Assembly (NCBI RefSeq): GCF_002007105.1
Contig: NZ_MVBC01000020.1
Location: 26,253 to 90,252 of the forward strand
Origin: Hymenobacter sp. CRA2
GTDB lineage: Bacteria; Bacteroidota; Bacteroidia; Cytophagales; Hymenobacteraceae
Direction: 5' to 3'
DNA: 64,000 nucleotides
Made by a program: the position numbers and the translations under genes. Positions 1 to 8,667 of the stretch are shown here, piece by piece. Numbering within the stretch: the first letter of the stretch is position 1; every line of letters begins with the position of its first letter. The notes under the pieces are model-generated. The model saw only the letters and a list, made by a program, of their open reading frames with translations, searched no databases and was not told the DNA's origin.

Positions 1-66
1 TAAAGTTTCGGTGGTGCTCATGGGAATGCGGTTGAGGCAAATGGGAATCGGCTGTCAAACTTTGTT

Positions 67-171
67 TGTCATCCTGAGGCGCAGCCGAAGAACCTTGCCA
101 CGTCCGATAGCAATTACCGATGCAGGTCGTTCATGCGTGGCAAGGTTCTTCGGCTGCGCCTCAAGATGACA
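67..171. repeat. Long inverted repeat after paaZ
   Basis: Two 36-nt arms (67-102 and 136-171) are complementary with one mismatch and enclose 33 nt. The element lies just past the paaZ stop and could fold into a stable hairpin that ends or protects the paa transcript. The arms carry a GTCATCCTGAG-type core like other intergenic repeats in this window, so it is probably a member of a dispersed palindromic family rather than a dedicated terminator. No T-tract follows it on the minus strand. Confidence 0.75.
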
Positions 172-198
172 GACGAGGTTGGCTGACAGAAGGTAGGA

Positions 199-2250
199 TT
201 ACTCCTGGTTTTTCTTCTTGACCATGGTCAAAATCGTCGCCACGGCTACGGTTTCGCCGATTTCGTCGGTTACCTGCACCAGCCAGCGCACGATGCCCTT
301 GGCCACGTCGTTTTCGTCGCGCTTTTCCTGGCTGATTTTCTCCTTCACCGTCAGCTGCACGCCAATGGTCATGCCCGGGTACACGGGCTTGGTGAAGCGG
401 CACTCGTCGAGGCCGTAGTTCAGCAGCACCGGTCCTTTGCGCGGGTCCACGAACATGCCGGCGGCCTTGCTCAGGATGTAGTAACCGTGGGCTACGCGGC
501 CGGTGAACAGCGTACCTTCCAGCGAGGTAGCGTCCACGTGGGCATAGAAATTGTCGCCCGACACCTGCGCGAAATTGGTGATGTCAGCCTCCGTCACGGT
601 GTGGCGGTGCGTGGTGTAAGTCTGCCCGATGGTCAGCTCCTCGAAGTAGTGCTGGAAGGGGTGCTTGTCGCGCTCCGTTTGCTTGGCACCGGCTTGGTAC
701 ACGTCGGTAATGGCCGTAATCATCGTGGGTGAGCCTTGGATGGCCACGCGCTGCATAAAGTGCTCCACGCCGCGCATGCCGCCCATTTCCTGCCCGCCGC
801 CCGCGCGGCCGGGGCCGCCGTGAATCAGCAGGGGCATGGGGGAGCCGTGGCCGGTGCTTTCCTTGGCTACTTCTTGGTTCAGCACCAGAATGCGGCCGTG
901 GTGGGTAGCCGCGCCGAGGGCAAACTCCGTGGCGACCATTGGGTCATCCGTAGCCACCGAGCACACCAGGGAGCCTTTGCCCATATTGGCCAGCTTCACG
1001 GCGTCATCTACCGTCTTGTAGGGCATGATGGTCGTGACGGGGCCGAAGGCTTCCACCTCGTGCGAATCGGTGAAGCGGAACGGATCGGGGTTCAGCAGCA
1101 CGATGGGGGAGATGAACGCGCCCACTTTGCAGTCCCCGCCGATAACCTGCACGTTGTCTAGGTCGCCGTACACGATGGGCGTGTTCTTGGCCAGCTGCTG
1201 CACCTTCTCGCGCAGGCGTTTGACCTGCTCCATGCCAGCCAGCGCGCCCATGCGCACGCCTTCGGCCAGCGGGTGGCCGATGGTGGTTTGGGCCAGGGCT
1301 TTGCCGAGGGCAATCTGCACGTCTTCCACCAAGTGCTCGGGCACGATGGCGCGGCGGATGGCGGTGCATTTCTGGCCCGCTTTGGCCGTCATTTCCTTGC
1401 GCACCTCCTTGATGAAGAGGTCAAACTCGGCGGTGCCGGGCGCGGCGTCAGGGCCGAGCACGGCGGCGTTGAGCGAGTCGGCTTCCAGGTTGAAGGGCAC
1501 GGCTTCCTCGATGATGCGCGGGTGCGCCTTCAGCTTGCGGCCGGTTTCAGCCGAGCCGGTGAAGGTCACCACGTCCTGGTAGTTGACGTGGTCGAGGATG
1601 CCGATGCCGGAGCCCACCACCAGCTGCAGCGCGCCCTCGGGCAGGATACCGGAGTTGATGATTTCGCGCACCACCGCTTCGGTGAGGTAGGCCGTGGGCA
1701 CGGCCGGCTTCACGATGGCCGGCATGCCCGCCAGCAGGTTCACGGCAATCTTCTCCAGCATGCCCCAGATGGGGAAGTTGTAGGCGTTGATGTGCACGGC
1801 CACGCCTTCCTTGGGTACCATCAGGTGTTGGGCCATGAAGGTGCCGCCCTTCGACAGCCCAATCGGCTCCCCGTCGACGTAGAACGGTTTGTCGGGGAAT
1901 TTGCGGCGTAGCGAGGCGTTGGCAAACAGGTTGCCAATGCCGCCCTCGATGTCAATCCACGAGTCGGCGCGGGTGGCACCCGAGCGGTAGCTCAGGGTGT
2001 AGAACTGCTCCTTGCGCTCGGTCAGGTAAAAGGCCAGGGCCTTGATCATGCGGCCGCGCTCGTGGAAGGTCATCTTACGCAGGGCCGGATTGCCCACGCG
2101 GCGGCCGTAATCGAGCATGGCGGCGAAGTCCAGGCCTTCGCCGTCGGCCAGGGCAATGACTTCGCCGGTGGAGGCGTCGTAGAGCTCTTGCTTCTGGCCC
2201 GAGCCGGGCATCCAGCGGCCTAGGGCGTAGTTTTCGAGGGTGGGAGTCAT
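199..2250 (-). CDS. paaZ: PaaZ: oxepin-CoA hydrolase / 3-oxo-5,6-dehydrosuberyl-CoA semialdehyde dehydrogenase
   Basis: Bifunctional ring-opening enzyme of aerobic phenylacetate degradation. The MaoC-like part hydrolyses oxepin-CoA and the aldehyde dehydrogenase part oxidises the resulting semialdehyde using NADP. The 683-residue length matches the family. Residues 1 to about 515 form the dehydrogenase, with the catalytic pair Glu256 (FNLEAD) and Cys295 (GQKCT) at the positions expected from the E. coli enzyme. Residues about 530-683 form the hot-dog hydratase, with the Asp566/His571 dyad in SGDNFYAH. It is the last gene of the leftward paa cluster, separated from paaY by a small foreign-looking gene. 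Function is confident. Confidence 0.96.
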   Translation of the reverse strand: MTPTLENYALGRWMPGSGQKQELYDASTGEVIALADGEGLDFAAMLDYGRRVGNPALRKMTFHERGRMIKALAFYLTERKEQFYTLSYRSGATRADSWIDIEGGIGNLFANASLRRKFPDKPFYVDGEPIGLSKGGTFMAQHLMVPKEGVAVHINAYNFPIWGMLEKIAVNLLAGMPAIVKPAVPTAYLTEAVVREIINSGILPEGALQLVVGSGIGILDHVNYQDVVTFTGSAETGRKLKAHPRIIEEAVPFNLEADSLNAAVLGPDAAPGTAEFDLFIKEVRKEMTAKAGQKCTAIRRAIVPEHLVEDVQIALGKALAQTTIGHPLAEGVRMGALAGMEQVKRLREKVQQLAKNTPIVYGDLDNVQVIGGDCKVGAFISPIVLLNPDPFRFTDSHEVEAFGPVTTIMPYKTVDDAVKLANMGKGSLVCSVATDDPMVATEFALGAATHHGRILVLNQEVAKESTGHGSPMPLLIHGGPGRAGGGQEMGGMRGVEHFMQRVAIQGSPTMITAITDVYQAGAKQTERDKHPFQHYFEELTIGQTYTTHRHTVTEADITNFAQVSGDNFYAHVDATSLEGTLFTGRVAHGYYILSKAAGMFVDPRKGPVLLNYGLDECRFTKPVYPGMTIGVQLTVKEKISQEKRDENDVAKGIVRWLVQVTDEIGETVAVATILTMVKKKNQE

Positions 2251-2296
2251 ATGGTTGAGAGGGGAATGAGTAGTGGGAAGGGGCTTTGTTTAGGCC

Positions 2297-2334
2297 GTCG
2301 TGCTGAGCTTGGCGAAGCATCTCTACCGCTTCGT
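2297..2334. repeat. Left inverted-repeat arm bracketing the 2352-2741 gene
   Basis: A 38-nt sequence whose reverse complement recurs at 2760-2797 with 36 of 38 positions identical. It sits between the small gene and paaZ. The core CGTnnTGCTGAGCTTG also resembles dispersed intergenic repeats of this genome, so it may be either a cassette boundary or an independent repeat copy. Confidence 0.8.
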
Positions 2335-2351
2335 TGGAGCTACAGAATTAA

Positions 2352-2741
2352 TTAATAGTCGTCTTCGTCGTCTGCTAACCACTCCAACTCGTCGGACACA
2401 GGCCGGGGCAATCTGCCTTCGAGCCATGTTTTAAGGTCGTCAGGCTTGAAGTCTTTGTGCTTGTTTTCAATTACCCAGGAGAGAAATTCTTGTGGCCCGC
2501 CATTCATATAGGGCGGCGGTGAAACCGGATAGAAAACGGTTGGCAACCTATCATTTATAGACAGATGGTTGACAACATGTCCTAACTCCTGCACCACTTG
2601 CCACGCCAGCGGATGCCGGATGTCAATTTTGAACTTCAGCCACCATAATCCTGCTTCATCGATTCCCGTTCCAGCTATGTTTTCAATAGCTGGTATTTGG
2701 GCTATGAAGCTATGGAGCGCCTCAAATGGGTTGTCGTTCAT
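2352..2741 (-). CDS. Hypothetical protein (129 aa), foreign-looking insert in the paa cluster
   Basis: No family recognised. The protein is small and acidic at the C-terminus (ends WLADDEDDY), has no signal peptide or membrane segment, and contains the motif QELGHVVNHL, which hints at a folded cytoplasmic domain. The gene is clearly lower in GC than the paa genes on both sides and is bracketed by 38-nt near-perfect inverted repeats (2297-2334 and 2760-2797). It breaks the otherwise tight paa gene order between paaY and paaZ. It is probably a transferred cassette or an orphan immunity/effector-type small protein rather than a phenylacetate enzyme; that role is not shown by the sequence. Confidence 0.7.
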   Translation of the reverse strand: MNDNPFEALHSFIAQIPAIENIAGTGIDEAGLWWLKFKIDIRHPLAWQVVQELGHVVNHLSINDRLPTVFYPVSPPPYMNGGPQEFLSWVIENKHKDFKPDDLKTWLEGRLPRPVSDELEWLADDEDDY

Positions 2742-2759
2742 GTCGGATTGATGTTCTGC

Positions 2760-2797
2760 CGAAGCGGTAGAGATGCTTCGGCAAGCTCAGCATGACG
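2760..2797. repeat. Right inverted-repeat arm bracketing the 2352-2741 gene
   Basis: Inverted partner of 2297-2334 (two mismatches in 38). Together the arms enclose about 425 bp containing only the small low-GC gene. No target-site duplication could be identified with confidence. Confidence 0.8.
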
Positions 2798-2821
2798 TTC
2801 TTGTTTGATCGTTCAACGAAG

Positions 2822-2855
2822 CACGCGAGATTCCTCGACTTCGCTCGGAATGACG
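2822..2855. repeat. Dispersed intergenic repeat unit
   Basis: A 34-nt unit containing the core CTCGACTTCGCTCGGAATGA. The same core recurs at about 32607-32627 between susC and susD, and its inverted form resembles 32501-32534. It lies between the foreign-looking gene and paaY. It appears to be a palindromic repeat unit that has spread in this genome. Confidence 0.7.
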
Positions 2856-2862
2856 TTCCTCA

Positions 2863-3462
2863 TCAGGCGCCGCTTTTCCGTTCGGCCCAGGTTTGGTAGC
2901 TGCCTTGCTGCACCGCGCGGTCGGTGGGGACTTCGCGTAGCGGCTCGCAGGGCTGCAGGGTGGCGTGCAGGTCGGCAGGGAGCTGCATGTAGATGTGCGT
3001 GCCTTCCGTCTTCCAGGCCAGCATGTCGTCGCTGACTTGCCGGATGATTTTGTGCGGATTGCCGACCACCAGGCTGCGCGGCGGAATCACCTCGTCGGCT
3101 TTGATGAAGCTCAGCGCGCCGATGATGCACTCGTCGCCGATTTCGACGCGGTCCATGAGGACGGCGTTCATGCCCACCAGCACGTTGCGGCCCACGGTGG
3201 CGCCGTGAATGATAGCGCCGTGGCCGATGTGGGCCATTTCCTTGAGCCGTGTGGTGGTGCCGGGAAACATGTGCACGGTGCAGTTTTCCTGCACGTTGCA
3301 GTTGTCCTCGATGATGATCTGGCCCCAGTCGCCGCGGATGGCCGCGCCGGGCCCCACGTACACGTTGCGGCCGATGATGACGTTGCCGGTCACCGCGGCC
3401 TGCGGGTGCACAAAGGCCGATTCGTGCACCACGGGCACGATGCCGTTGAACGAGTAAATCAT
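2863..3462 (-). CDS. paaY: PaaY-like hexapeptide-repeat protein (gamma-carbonic anhydrase fold thioesterase)
   Basis: Left-handed beta-helix protein of the PaaY/gamma-carbonic anhydrase group, about 199 residues. The hexapeptide repeats (for example VTGNVIIGRNVYVGPGAAI, then IGHGAIIHGATVGRNVLVGM) and metal-binding His residues (HMFPGT, HIGHGAIIHG) are visible. PaaY is known as a thioesterase that removes dead-end CoA adducts in phenylacetate catabolism. The start is the ATG opening MIYSFNGI at 3462, which overlaps the paaJ stop in an ATGA arrangement. A longer upstream reading to 3507 would overlap paaJ by 49 nt and adds an Arg-rich tail, so it was rejected. The tight coupling supports a paa role. 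Confidence 0.88.
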   Translation of the reverse strand: MIYSFNGIVPVVHESAFVHPQAAVTGNVIIGRNVYVGPGAAIRGDWGQIIIEDNCNVQENCTVHMFPGTTTRLKEMAHIGHGAIIHGATVGRNVLVGMNAVLMDRVEIGDECIIGALSFIKADEVIPPRSLVVGNPHKIIRQVSDDMLAWKTEGTHIYMQLPADLHATLQPCEPLREVPTDRAVQQGSYQTWAERKSGA

Positions 3463-4664
3463 ACCTTTTCGATGATGGCGGCGTAGCCCTGGCCCACGCC
3501 GATGCACATGGTCACGAGGGCGTAGCGCTTGTTTTGCTGGTGCAGCTCCAGGGCGGCCGTGCTGAGGATGCGCGCCCCGCTCATGCCCAGCGGGTGGCCC
3601 AGCGAAATGGCCCCGCCGTTGGGGTTCACGCGCTCGTCGCCCTGCTCGATGCCGAGGCCGCGCATGCAGGCCAGCACCTGGGCGGCAAAGGCCTCGTTGA
3701 ACTCGATCAGGTCGATCTGGTCCAGCGTCAGGCCGGCTTTCTTCAGCGCCTGCTGCGAGGCCGGCACCGGCCCGATGCCCATATAGCGCGGCTCCACGCC
3801 CGCCACGCCCATGGACACGATGCGGGCCCGGGGCGTGAGGTTGTGCTGCTTGATGCCTTCTTCCGACGCCAGCAGCAAAGCGGCTGCGCCGTCGTTCAGG
3901 CCCGAAGAATTGCCGGCCGTCACGGTGCCGCCCTGCCGGAACGCCGGGCGCAGCTTGGACAGGCCTTCCAGCGAGGTGTTCGACTTGATAAACTCGTCCT
4001 TCTCGAACAGCACCGGCTCGCCCTTGCGCTGCGGAATCGGCACGGGCACGATTTCCTCGGCGAAGCGGCCGTTGTCGCGGGCGCGGGTGGCTTTCTGGTG
4101 CGAGGCGTAGGCAAACTGGTCCTGGTCTTCGCGGCTGATCTGGTCGCGCTCGGCTAGGTTCTCGGCCGTTTCGCCCATGGCGTCGATGCCGTACTGCAGC
4201 TTCATGCGCGGATTCACGAAGCGCCAGCCGAAGCTGGAATCCACCATTTCGGAGTCGCGGCCGAAGGCGGTGCTGGCCTTGCTGATGACCAGCGGGCCGC
4301 GCGTCATGTTTTCCACGCCGCCAGCCACGAACAAGTCGCCGTCGCCCGCCTGAATGCCGCGCGCCGCCCCGATAGCCGCCGACAAGCCCGAGGCGCAGAG
4401 ACGGTTTACCGTTTCGCCGGGCACCGTCACGGGCAGGCCGGCCAGCAGCGCGGCCATGCGGGCCACGTTGCGGTTGTCTTCGCCGGCTTGGTTGGCGCAG
4501 CCCAGAATGACGTCGGCAATTCCGGCCGGGTCCACCGAGGCGTTGCGGCGCAGCAGCTCCTCGATGACGAGGGCCGCCAGGTCGTCGGGACGCACGGGAG
4601 CCAGGGAGCCGCCGAAGTTGCCGATGGGCGTGCGGATGCCGTCGATGATATAGGCTTGGTTCAT
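3459..4664 (-). CDS. paaJ: PaaJ/PcaF thiolase (3-oxoadipyl-CoA / 3-oxo-5,6-dehydrosuberyl-CoA)
   Basis: Thiolase of 401 residues that cleaves 3-oxoadipyl-CoA to succinyl-CoA and acetyl-CoA, and 3-oxo-5,6-dehydrosuberyl-CoA, in the beta-oxidation part of the pathway. Catalytic residues are visible: nucleophile Cys90 (NRLCASG), His357 (GHPLGMSG) and Cys387 (MCIGVGQG). The N-terminal [12 protein letters not shown] is typical. It is translationally coupled to paaY downstream by a 4-nt overlap and lies after paaI, separated by a palindromic repeat. Confidence 0.96.
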   Translation of the reverse strand: MNQAYIIDGIRTPIGNFGGSLAPVRPDDLAALVIEELLRRNASVDPAGIADVILGCANQAGEDNRNVARMAALLAGLPVTVPGETVNRLCASGLSAAIGAARGIQAGDGDLFVAGGVENMTRGPLVISKASTAFGRDSEMVDSSFGWRFVNPRMKLQYGIDAMGETAENLAERDQISREDQDQFAYASHQKATRARDNGRFAEEIVPVPIPQRKGEPVLFEKDEFIKSNTSLEGLSKLRPAFRQGGTVTAGNSSGLNDGAAALLLASEEGIKQHNLTPRARIVSMGVAGVEPRYMGIGPVPASQQALKKAGLTLDQIDLIEFNEAFAAQVLACMRGLGIEQGDERVNPNGGAISLGHPLGMSGARILSTAALELHQQNKRYALVTMCIGVGQGYAAIIEKV

Positions 4665-4684
4665 GTCAGAAGGGAAATCAAACT

Positions 4685-4771
4685 AGGTCGTGCTGACGTG
4701 GGGCCTCACCCCCTGGTCCCCTCTCCGAAAAGGAGAGGGAGAGCGGCTTTGGCATGCTTAGCACGACGTTC
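4685..4771. repeat. Composite palindromic repeat between paaI and paaJ
   Basis: An inner palindrome (CCCTCTCC then GAAA then GGAGAGGG, about 4719-4739) follows the unit CCTCACCCCCTGG. It is flanked by outer complementary pieces containing GTCGTGCT and AGCACGAC. The same CACCCCCTGG..CCCTCTCC unit occurs twice between paaB and paaA. It may act as an RNA hairpin in the polycistronic message. Confidence 0.7.
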
Positions 4772-4783
4772 GGTTTGGTAGTA

Positions 4784-5224
4784 CTAGGGAATTTCGTTGC
4801 TGGTGCGGTAGGAAGTGCCCTTGAATAAGGCAATCAGCTTCCCGTCTTGGTTGGTGAGGCGAATCTGGTAGACGCCGACTTTGTGCTTGAGGCTTTCCTC
4901 GCGGGATTCCACGGTAATCACGTCGCCGAGCTTGCCGGCTTCGAGGTAGTCGATGGTGACCGAGAGGCCCACGCTCTGGCGGCCGTGGCTGTTGCAAGCG
5001 AAGGCAAAAGCCGAATCGGCGGCCGAAAACGTGACGCCGCCGTGCAGGGCCTGAAAGCCGTTGAGCATGTCGGGGCGCACGGTGAAGTGCAGGCGGCAGT
5101 AACCCGGGCCGACTTCGTCGATCTGCAGGCCGAGCCAGTGGCTGAACGCGTCGTGGCGTAGCATCAGCTCCTGCACGGCCGCGGCCCGCTGCTGCTCGGG
5201 GCTAGTGGCTGCCAACTGACTCAC
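4784..5224 (-). CDS. paaI: PaaI hot-dog acyl-CoA thioesterase
   Basis: Hot-dog fold thioesterase of 146 residues. In the phenylacetate pathway PaaI hydrolyses stalled hydroxyphenylacetyl-CoA species and recovers free CoA. The family signature NGFQALHGGVTFSAADSAFA is present, with the HGG turn and the following Asp that activates water. The start (MSQLAATSPEQQ) overlaps the paaH stop by 23 nt, indicating coupled translation. Confidence 0.93.
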   Translation of the reverse strand: MSQLAATSPEQQRAAAVQELMLRHDAFSHWLGLQIDEVGPGYCRLHFTVRPDMLNGFQALHGGVTFSAADSAFAFACNSHGRQSVGLSVTIDYLEAGKLGDVITVESREESLKHKVGVYQIRLTNQDGKLIALFKGTSYRTSNEIP

Positions 5225-6392
5225 GCTGAAAAAACGTTTGTTCGGCCTTTACCAGGCGGCGCAGCAGGGGGCTGGCGCGGTAGCGGTCCTCGTGGTATTC
5301 CTCGTACAGCGCGTCCAGCGTTTGCAGCACGGCGGGCAGGCCCAGCTCGTCGGCCCAGCGCAGCAGGCCTTTGGGGTAGTTCACGCCCTTGGTCATGGCC
5401 AGCTCCAGGTCTTCCTTCGAGGCCACGTGCAGGTGCAGCGCGTCCACGGCTTCGTTGATGAGCATGGCCAGGATGCGGTTGAGCACCTGGTGGCCCAAAG
5501 CTGGGTCGCGGGTGGGCTCGGGCGGCACGGCGCCTTCGCGGTAGTCGTAGAAGCCGCGGCCCGATTTGCGGCCGTAGTAGCCGGCTTCGAACAAGCGCTT
5601 CTGGGTGAAGCTCGGCTTGAAGCGCGGGTCGAAGAAGAAGGCCGTGAACACCGATTCGGTGACGCGGTAGTTCACGTCGTGGCCAATAAAGTCCATCAGC
5701 GCAAACGGGCCCATGCGGAAGCCGCCCAGCTCGGTCATGGCCCAGTCGATGGTAGCCGCATCGGCTACGCCTTCCTCCAGCAGGCGGATGGCCTCGCCGT
5801 AGTAGGGCCGCGCAATGCGGTTTACGATAAAGCCCGGCGTGTCCTGGCAGAGCACCGGCAGCTTGCCCCAACTCTGCACCAACGCACGGACCTCCTCGGC
5901 CAGCCCGGCGCGCGTCTGCACCGCCGGAATGACTTCCACCAGCTGCATCAGCGGGGCGGGATTGAAGAAGTGAATGCCGATGAAGCGCTCCGGCCGCTGG
6001 CAGGCAGCGGCAATGGAAGCAATGGACAGCGACGAGGTGTTGGAGGCCAGCACGCAGTCGGCCGACACCATGGCTTCCACGTCGCGGAACACGGACTGCT
6101 TCACGGCCAGGTCTTCCACAATGGCTTCGATGACCAGCCCGCAGTCGGCAAACGACTGCATGTCGTTGCAGGTCTTGACGCGGGCAATGGCGGCTTCGGC
6201 TTCCTCGGCGGTGAGCTTGCCTTTTTCGGCCAGCTTGCGCAGGTTATTGCTGATGCCGGTACTGGCGCGTTGCAGGGCGGCGTGGTTCTGGTCGAGCAGG
6301 CACACGGGGTGCCCGGCCTGGGCTACCACTTGCGCAATGCCCGCGCCCATGGCGCCGCTGCCGATGATGCCGACTTTGATGAGCGTACTCAT
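5202..6392 (-). CDS. paaH: PaaH 3-hydroxyadipyl-CoA dehydrogenase
   Basis: NAD-dependent 3-hydroxyacyl-CoA dehydrogenase, 396 residues, oxidising 3-hydroxyadipyl-CoA to 3-oxoadipyl-CoA. The N-terminal Rossmann motif GSGAMG is at 11-16 and the catalytic His is in GIHFFNPAP (His141). The C-terminal 3HCDH domain (about 190-285, VNRIARPYYGEAIRLLEEG) is followed by a second, shorter 3HCDH_C segment. It is shorter than the roughly 475-residue E. coli PaaH because the second domain is reduced. It abuts paaG without a gap. Confidence 0.94.
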   Translation of the reverse strand: MSTLIKVGIIGSGAMGAGIAQVVAQAGHPVCLLDQNHAALQRASTGISNNLRKLAEKGKLTAEEAEAAIARVKTCNDMQSFADCGLVIEAIVEDLAVKQSVFRDVEAMVSADCVLASNTSSLSIASIAAACQRPERFIGIHFFNPAPLMQLVEVIPAVQTRAGLAEEVRALVQSWGKLPVLCQDTPGFIVNRIARPYYGEAIRLLEEGVADAATIDWAMTELGGFRMGPFALMDFIGHDVNYRVTESVFTAFFFDPRFKPSFTQKRLFEAGYYGRKSGRGFYDYREGAVPPEPTRDPALGHQVLNRILAMLINEAVDALHLHVASKEDLELAMTKGVNYPKGLLRWADELGLPAVLQTLDALYEEYHEDRYRASPLLRRLVKAEQTFFQRESVGSH

Positions 6393-7175
6393 TTATTGGC
6401 CGGTGAAGGTGGGTTGACGCTTTTCGAGGAAGGCCGCTACGCCTTCTTTGTAGTCGATGGTGGCGCCGGCGCGCAACTGGTAGTCGCCCTCGTAACGCAG
6501 CTGTTGGGCTAGGTCGTTGCCGAAGGTTACGTTGAGCAGCTGCTTGGTGTAGGCCAGGCCTTTGGTGGGCATGTTGGCCAGCTTGCGCACCAGCGCGTCG
6601 GCTTCCTGCTCGAAGGTCTCGTCGGAGAAGGTCTTGTAGATCATGCCCATCTGCACGGCTTCGGCGGCCGATACTTTGTCGCCGGTGAGCATGAGGGCCG
6701 AGGCGCGCTGCATGCCCACGAGGCGAGGCAGAAAGAAGGTGCCGCCGCTGTCGGGAATCAGCCCGATTTTGCTGAAGGCCTGAATAAACGAGGCCGACTC
6801 TTTGGCTACTACCACGTCGCAGGCCAGGGCCAGGTTGGCACCGGCGCCGGCGGCTACGCCGTTCACGGCGGCCACTACGGGCTTGTTCAGCTCGCGGATC
6901 AGCAGCACGATGGGGTTGTAGTGCTTCGCCACGATGTCGGCCACCTCGGGCGCATCCGGCCCGGTGATTTCCGCCAGGTCCTGGCCGGCGCAGAAGGCCT
7001 TGCCGGTGCCGGTAAGCAGCACGGCGCGCACTTCGGCGTTTTGCTGGCACTCACGCAGGCGCTCCTGCAGGGCCAGCGCCACTTCTTTGTTGACGCTATT
7101 GAAAACCTGGGGCCGGTTGAAGCGGATGGTCGCTACGCCGCCGTCGATGGAGAAGAGCAGGGGAGAATCGGGCAT
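6393..7175 (-). CDS. paaG: PaaG 1,2-epoxyphenylacetyl-CoA isomerase (crotonase family)
   Basis: Crotonase-fold protein of 260 residues, converting ring-1,2-epoxyphenylacetyl-CoA to oxepin-CoA. The oxyanion-hole segments GKAFCAGQDL (59-68) and NGVAAGAGANLALACD (105-120) are present. PDSGGT (141-146) holds the acidic residue (Asp142) characteristic of PaaG-type isomerases, where hydratases use Glu. It is the only crotonase in the cluster, so it was assigned as PaaG rather than PaaF. PaaF activity would need another gene. Confidence 0.9.
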   Translation of the reverse strand: MPDSPLLFSIDGGVATIRFNRPQVFNSVNKEVALALQERLRECQQNAEVRAVLLTGTGKAFCAGQDLAEITGPDAPEVADIVAKHYNPIVLLIRELNKPVVAAVNGVAAGAGANLALACDVVVAKESASFIQAFSKIGLIPDSGGTFFLPRLVGMQRASALMLTGDKVSAAEAVQMGMIYKTFSDETFEQEADALVRKLANMPTKGLAYTKQLLNVTFGNDLAQQLRYEGDYQLRAGATIDYKEGVAAFLEKRQPTFTGQ

Positions 7176-7213
7176 GTTTGGAGGGAGTGGGAAGTAGCAG
7201 GGAGAAGCTAGGG

Positions 7214-7347
7214 CTAGTTCTCCTCCTCAGCTGAGGAAGGGGCTAGGGGTGGTTGAAAGACTAGAATTAAAAAGCTAATACTAGATGACGTCTCAAACGT
7301 TAAGGTCAACCACCCCTAACCCCTCCTTAGCTGAAGAGGGGAACTAG
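7214..7347. repeat. Long inverted repeat between paaG and paaD
   Basis: Arms of about 41 nt (7214-7255 and 7307-7347) are complementary with few mismatches. They contain CTAGTTCTCCTC and its complement, with the shared core GGGGCTAGGGGTGGTTG and CAACCACCCCTAACCCC. The low-GC centre is about 50 nt. The element fills most of the 180-bp gap between two paa genes and would form a long hairpin in the transcript. Confidence 0.78.
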
Positions 7348-7355
7348 CTCTAGCT

Positions 7356-7862
7356 TTAGTGGCACTTGAAATAGTCGAAGGGCTCTAGGCAGTCCAGGCA
7401 CTGGTGGTGGGCCTTGCAGGCGGTGGAGCCGAACTGGCTGATCAGCTTGGTGTGGTTGGACCCGCAGTGCGGGCACTTGATGGCTTCTTCCTGACCGAAG
7501 AGGTTCAGGACGTGGCCGGTGGCGTCTTTGGGCGGGGCAATGCCGTAGGCTTCCAGCTTCTGCTTGCCGGCTTCTGACATCCACGCCGTGGTCCACGCCG
7601 GGCTGAGCTGGTTGTGAATCTGCAGCTTGGTGTGACCTTCGGCCAGCAGGCGCAGCCGGATTTCGGTGGCAATGGTGTTCATGGCCGGGCAGCCGGAGTA
7701 CGTGGGCGTGATGGTGACGTGCACCTGCCCGTCGGCTTCCACCCGCACTGCGCGCACGATGCCCAGGTCCAGGATGCTGAGCACCGGCACCTCGGGGTCG
7801 GAAACCTCCTCCAGCAACTGCCAGATGCGCTCCTCAGTCGGTGCCGTTGCTTGCTCTACCAT
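7356..7862 (-). CDS. paaD: PaaD, Fe-S/maturation factor of phenylacetyl-CoA epoxidase (MIP18 family)
   Basis: MIP18-type protein of 168 residues required for a functional PaaABC(D)E epoxidase. The N-terminal MIP18 domain (WQLLEEVSDPEVPVLSILDL, then YSGCPAMNTI) is intact. The C-terminus is a zinc-ribbon-like Cys cluster (CPHCGSNHT, then CKAHHQCLDC and the terminal CH) typical of PaaD. Its start overlaps the paaC stop by 7 nt. Its role is known from the family; the exact cluster it delivers is not established here. Confidence 0.94.
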   Translation of the reverse strand: MVEQATAPTEERIWQLLEEVSDPEVPVLSILDLGIVRAVRVEADGQVHVTITPTYSGCPAMNTIATEIRLRLLAEGHTKLQIHNQLSPAWTTAWMSEAGKQKLEAYGIAPPKDATGHVLNLFGQEEAIKCPHCGSNHTKLISQFGSTACKAHHQCLDCLEPFDYFKCH

Positions 7863-8656
7863 TTCATGCCGGGGTAAGCGCGTTGCATGTATTGCAGTTC
7901 GGCCAGCAGGTAGCCCAGGTGCTCGGAGTGGCGGCCGTCCTTGCCGCCCTTTTGCATGAACACGCCTTGGGGAACCGGCAGTGTGGCTTCCTCAAACACG
8001 CGGGCTACGTGCGCGTCGATCTGCTGCTGAATAGCAGCGTAATCGGGCACGAAACCGGCGGCTTGCAGGGTCTGCTCGGTGGTAGTGGGCGTCGTCAGCT
8101 CGCCGCGGTAGCGCCACAGGCTGCCGATGGCTTTTTCGAGGCGGCGGCGGCTTTCGTCGGTACCGTCGCCGAGGCGAATCACCCATTCCGAGCTCCACTT
8201 GATGTGGTAGGCGGCTTCCTTCACGGATTTCTCGGCAATGGCGGCCAGGTGCCGGTCGGGACCGGCCTGCAGCTGCACCAGCAGGTGGTAGTGGAAGCAG
8301 TCGTAGAGGAACTGCCGCAGGATGGTGTGGGCAAAGTCGCCGTTGGGCTGTTCCACCAGCAGCGGGTTGCGGTACTCTACGGCCGGGCGCAGGTAGGCCA
8401 GGTCATCTTCGGTGCGGCCCTGGCCTTCTAGCTCGGCGGCGTACTGGTAATAGCTTCGAGCCTCGCCCAGCAAATCCAGCGAGATGTTGGCCATGGCCAG
8501 GTCCTGCTCCAGGACGGGGCCATGCCCGCACCACTCGGAAATGCGGTGAGCCAGGATGAGGCTGGTATCGGCCAGCTGCAGCACGTAGCTGAACAGCTGC
8601 TGGCGCAGCTCCGGCGTTACGTCGGGCAGGCTGATGCTATCGGTGGATGCGTACAT
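7856..8656 (-). CDS. paaC: PaaC structural subunit of phenylacetyl-CoA epoxidase
   Basis: Ferritin-like helical protein of 266 residues, the non-catalytic partner of PaaA in the multicomponent 1,2-phenylacetyl-CoA epoxidase. Family segments GPVLEQDLAMANISLDLLGE and AAYHIKWSSEWVIRLGDG are clear. It overlaps paaD by 7 nt and follows paaB by 11 nt, consistent with stoichiometric co-translation of the complex. Confidence 0.96.
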   Translation of the reverse strand: MYASTDSISLPDVTPELRQQLFSYVLQLADTSLILAHRISEWCGHGPVLEQDLAMANISLDLLGEARSYYQYAAELEGQGRTEDDLAYLRPAVEYRNPLLVEQPNGDFAHTILRQFLYDCFHYHLLVQLQAGPDRHLAAIAEKSVKEAAYHIKWSSEWVIRLGDGTDESRRRLEKAIGSLWRYRGELTTPTTTEQTLQAAGFVPDYAAIQQQIDAHVARVFEEATLPVPQGVFMQKGGKDGRHSEHLGYLLAELQYMQRAYPGMKW

Positions 8657-8667
8657 ACGGCCCGCAG

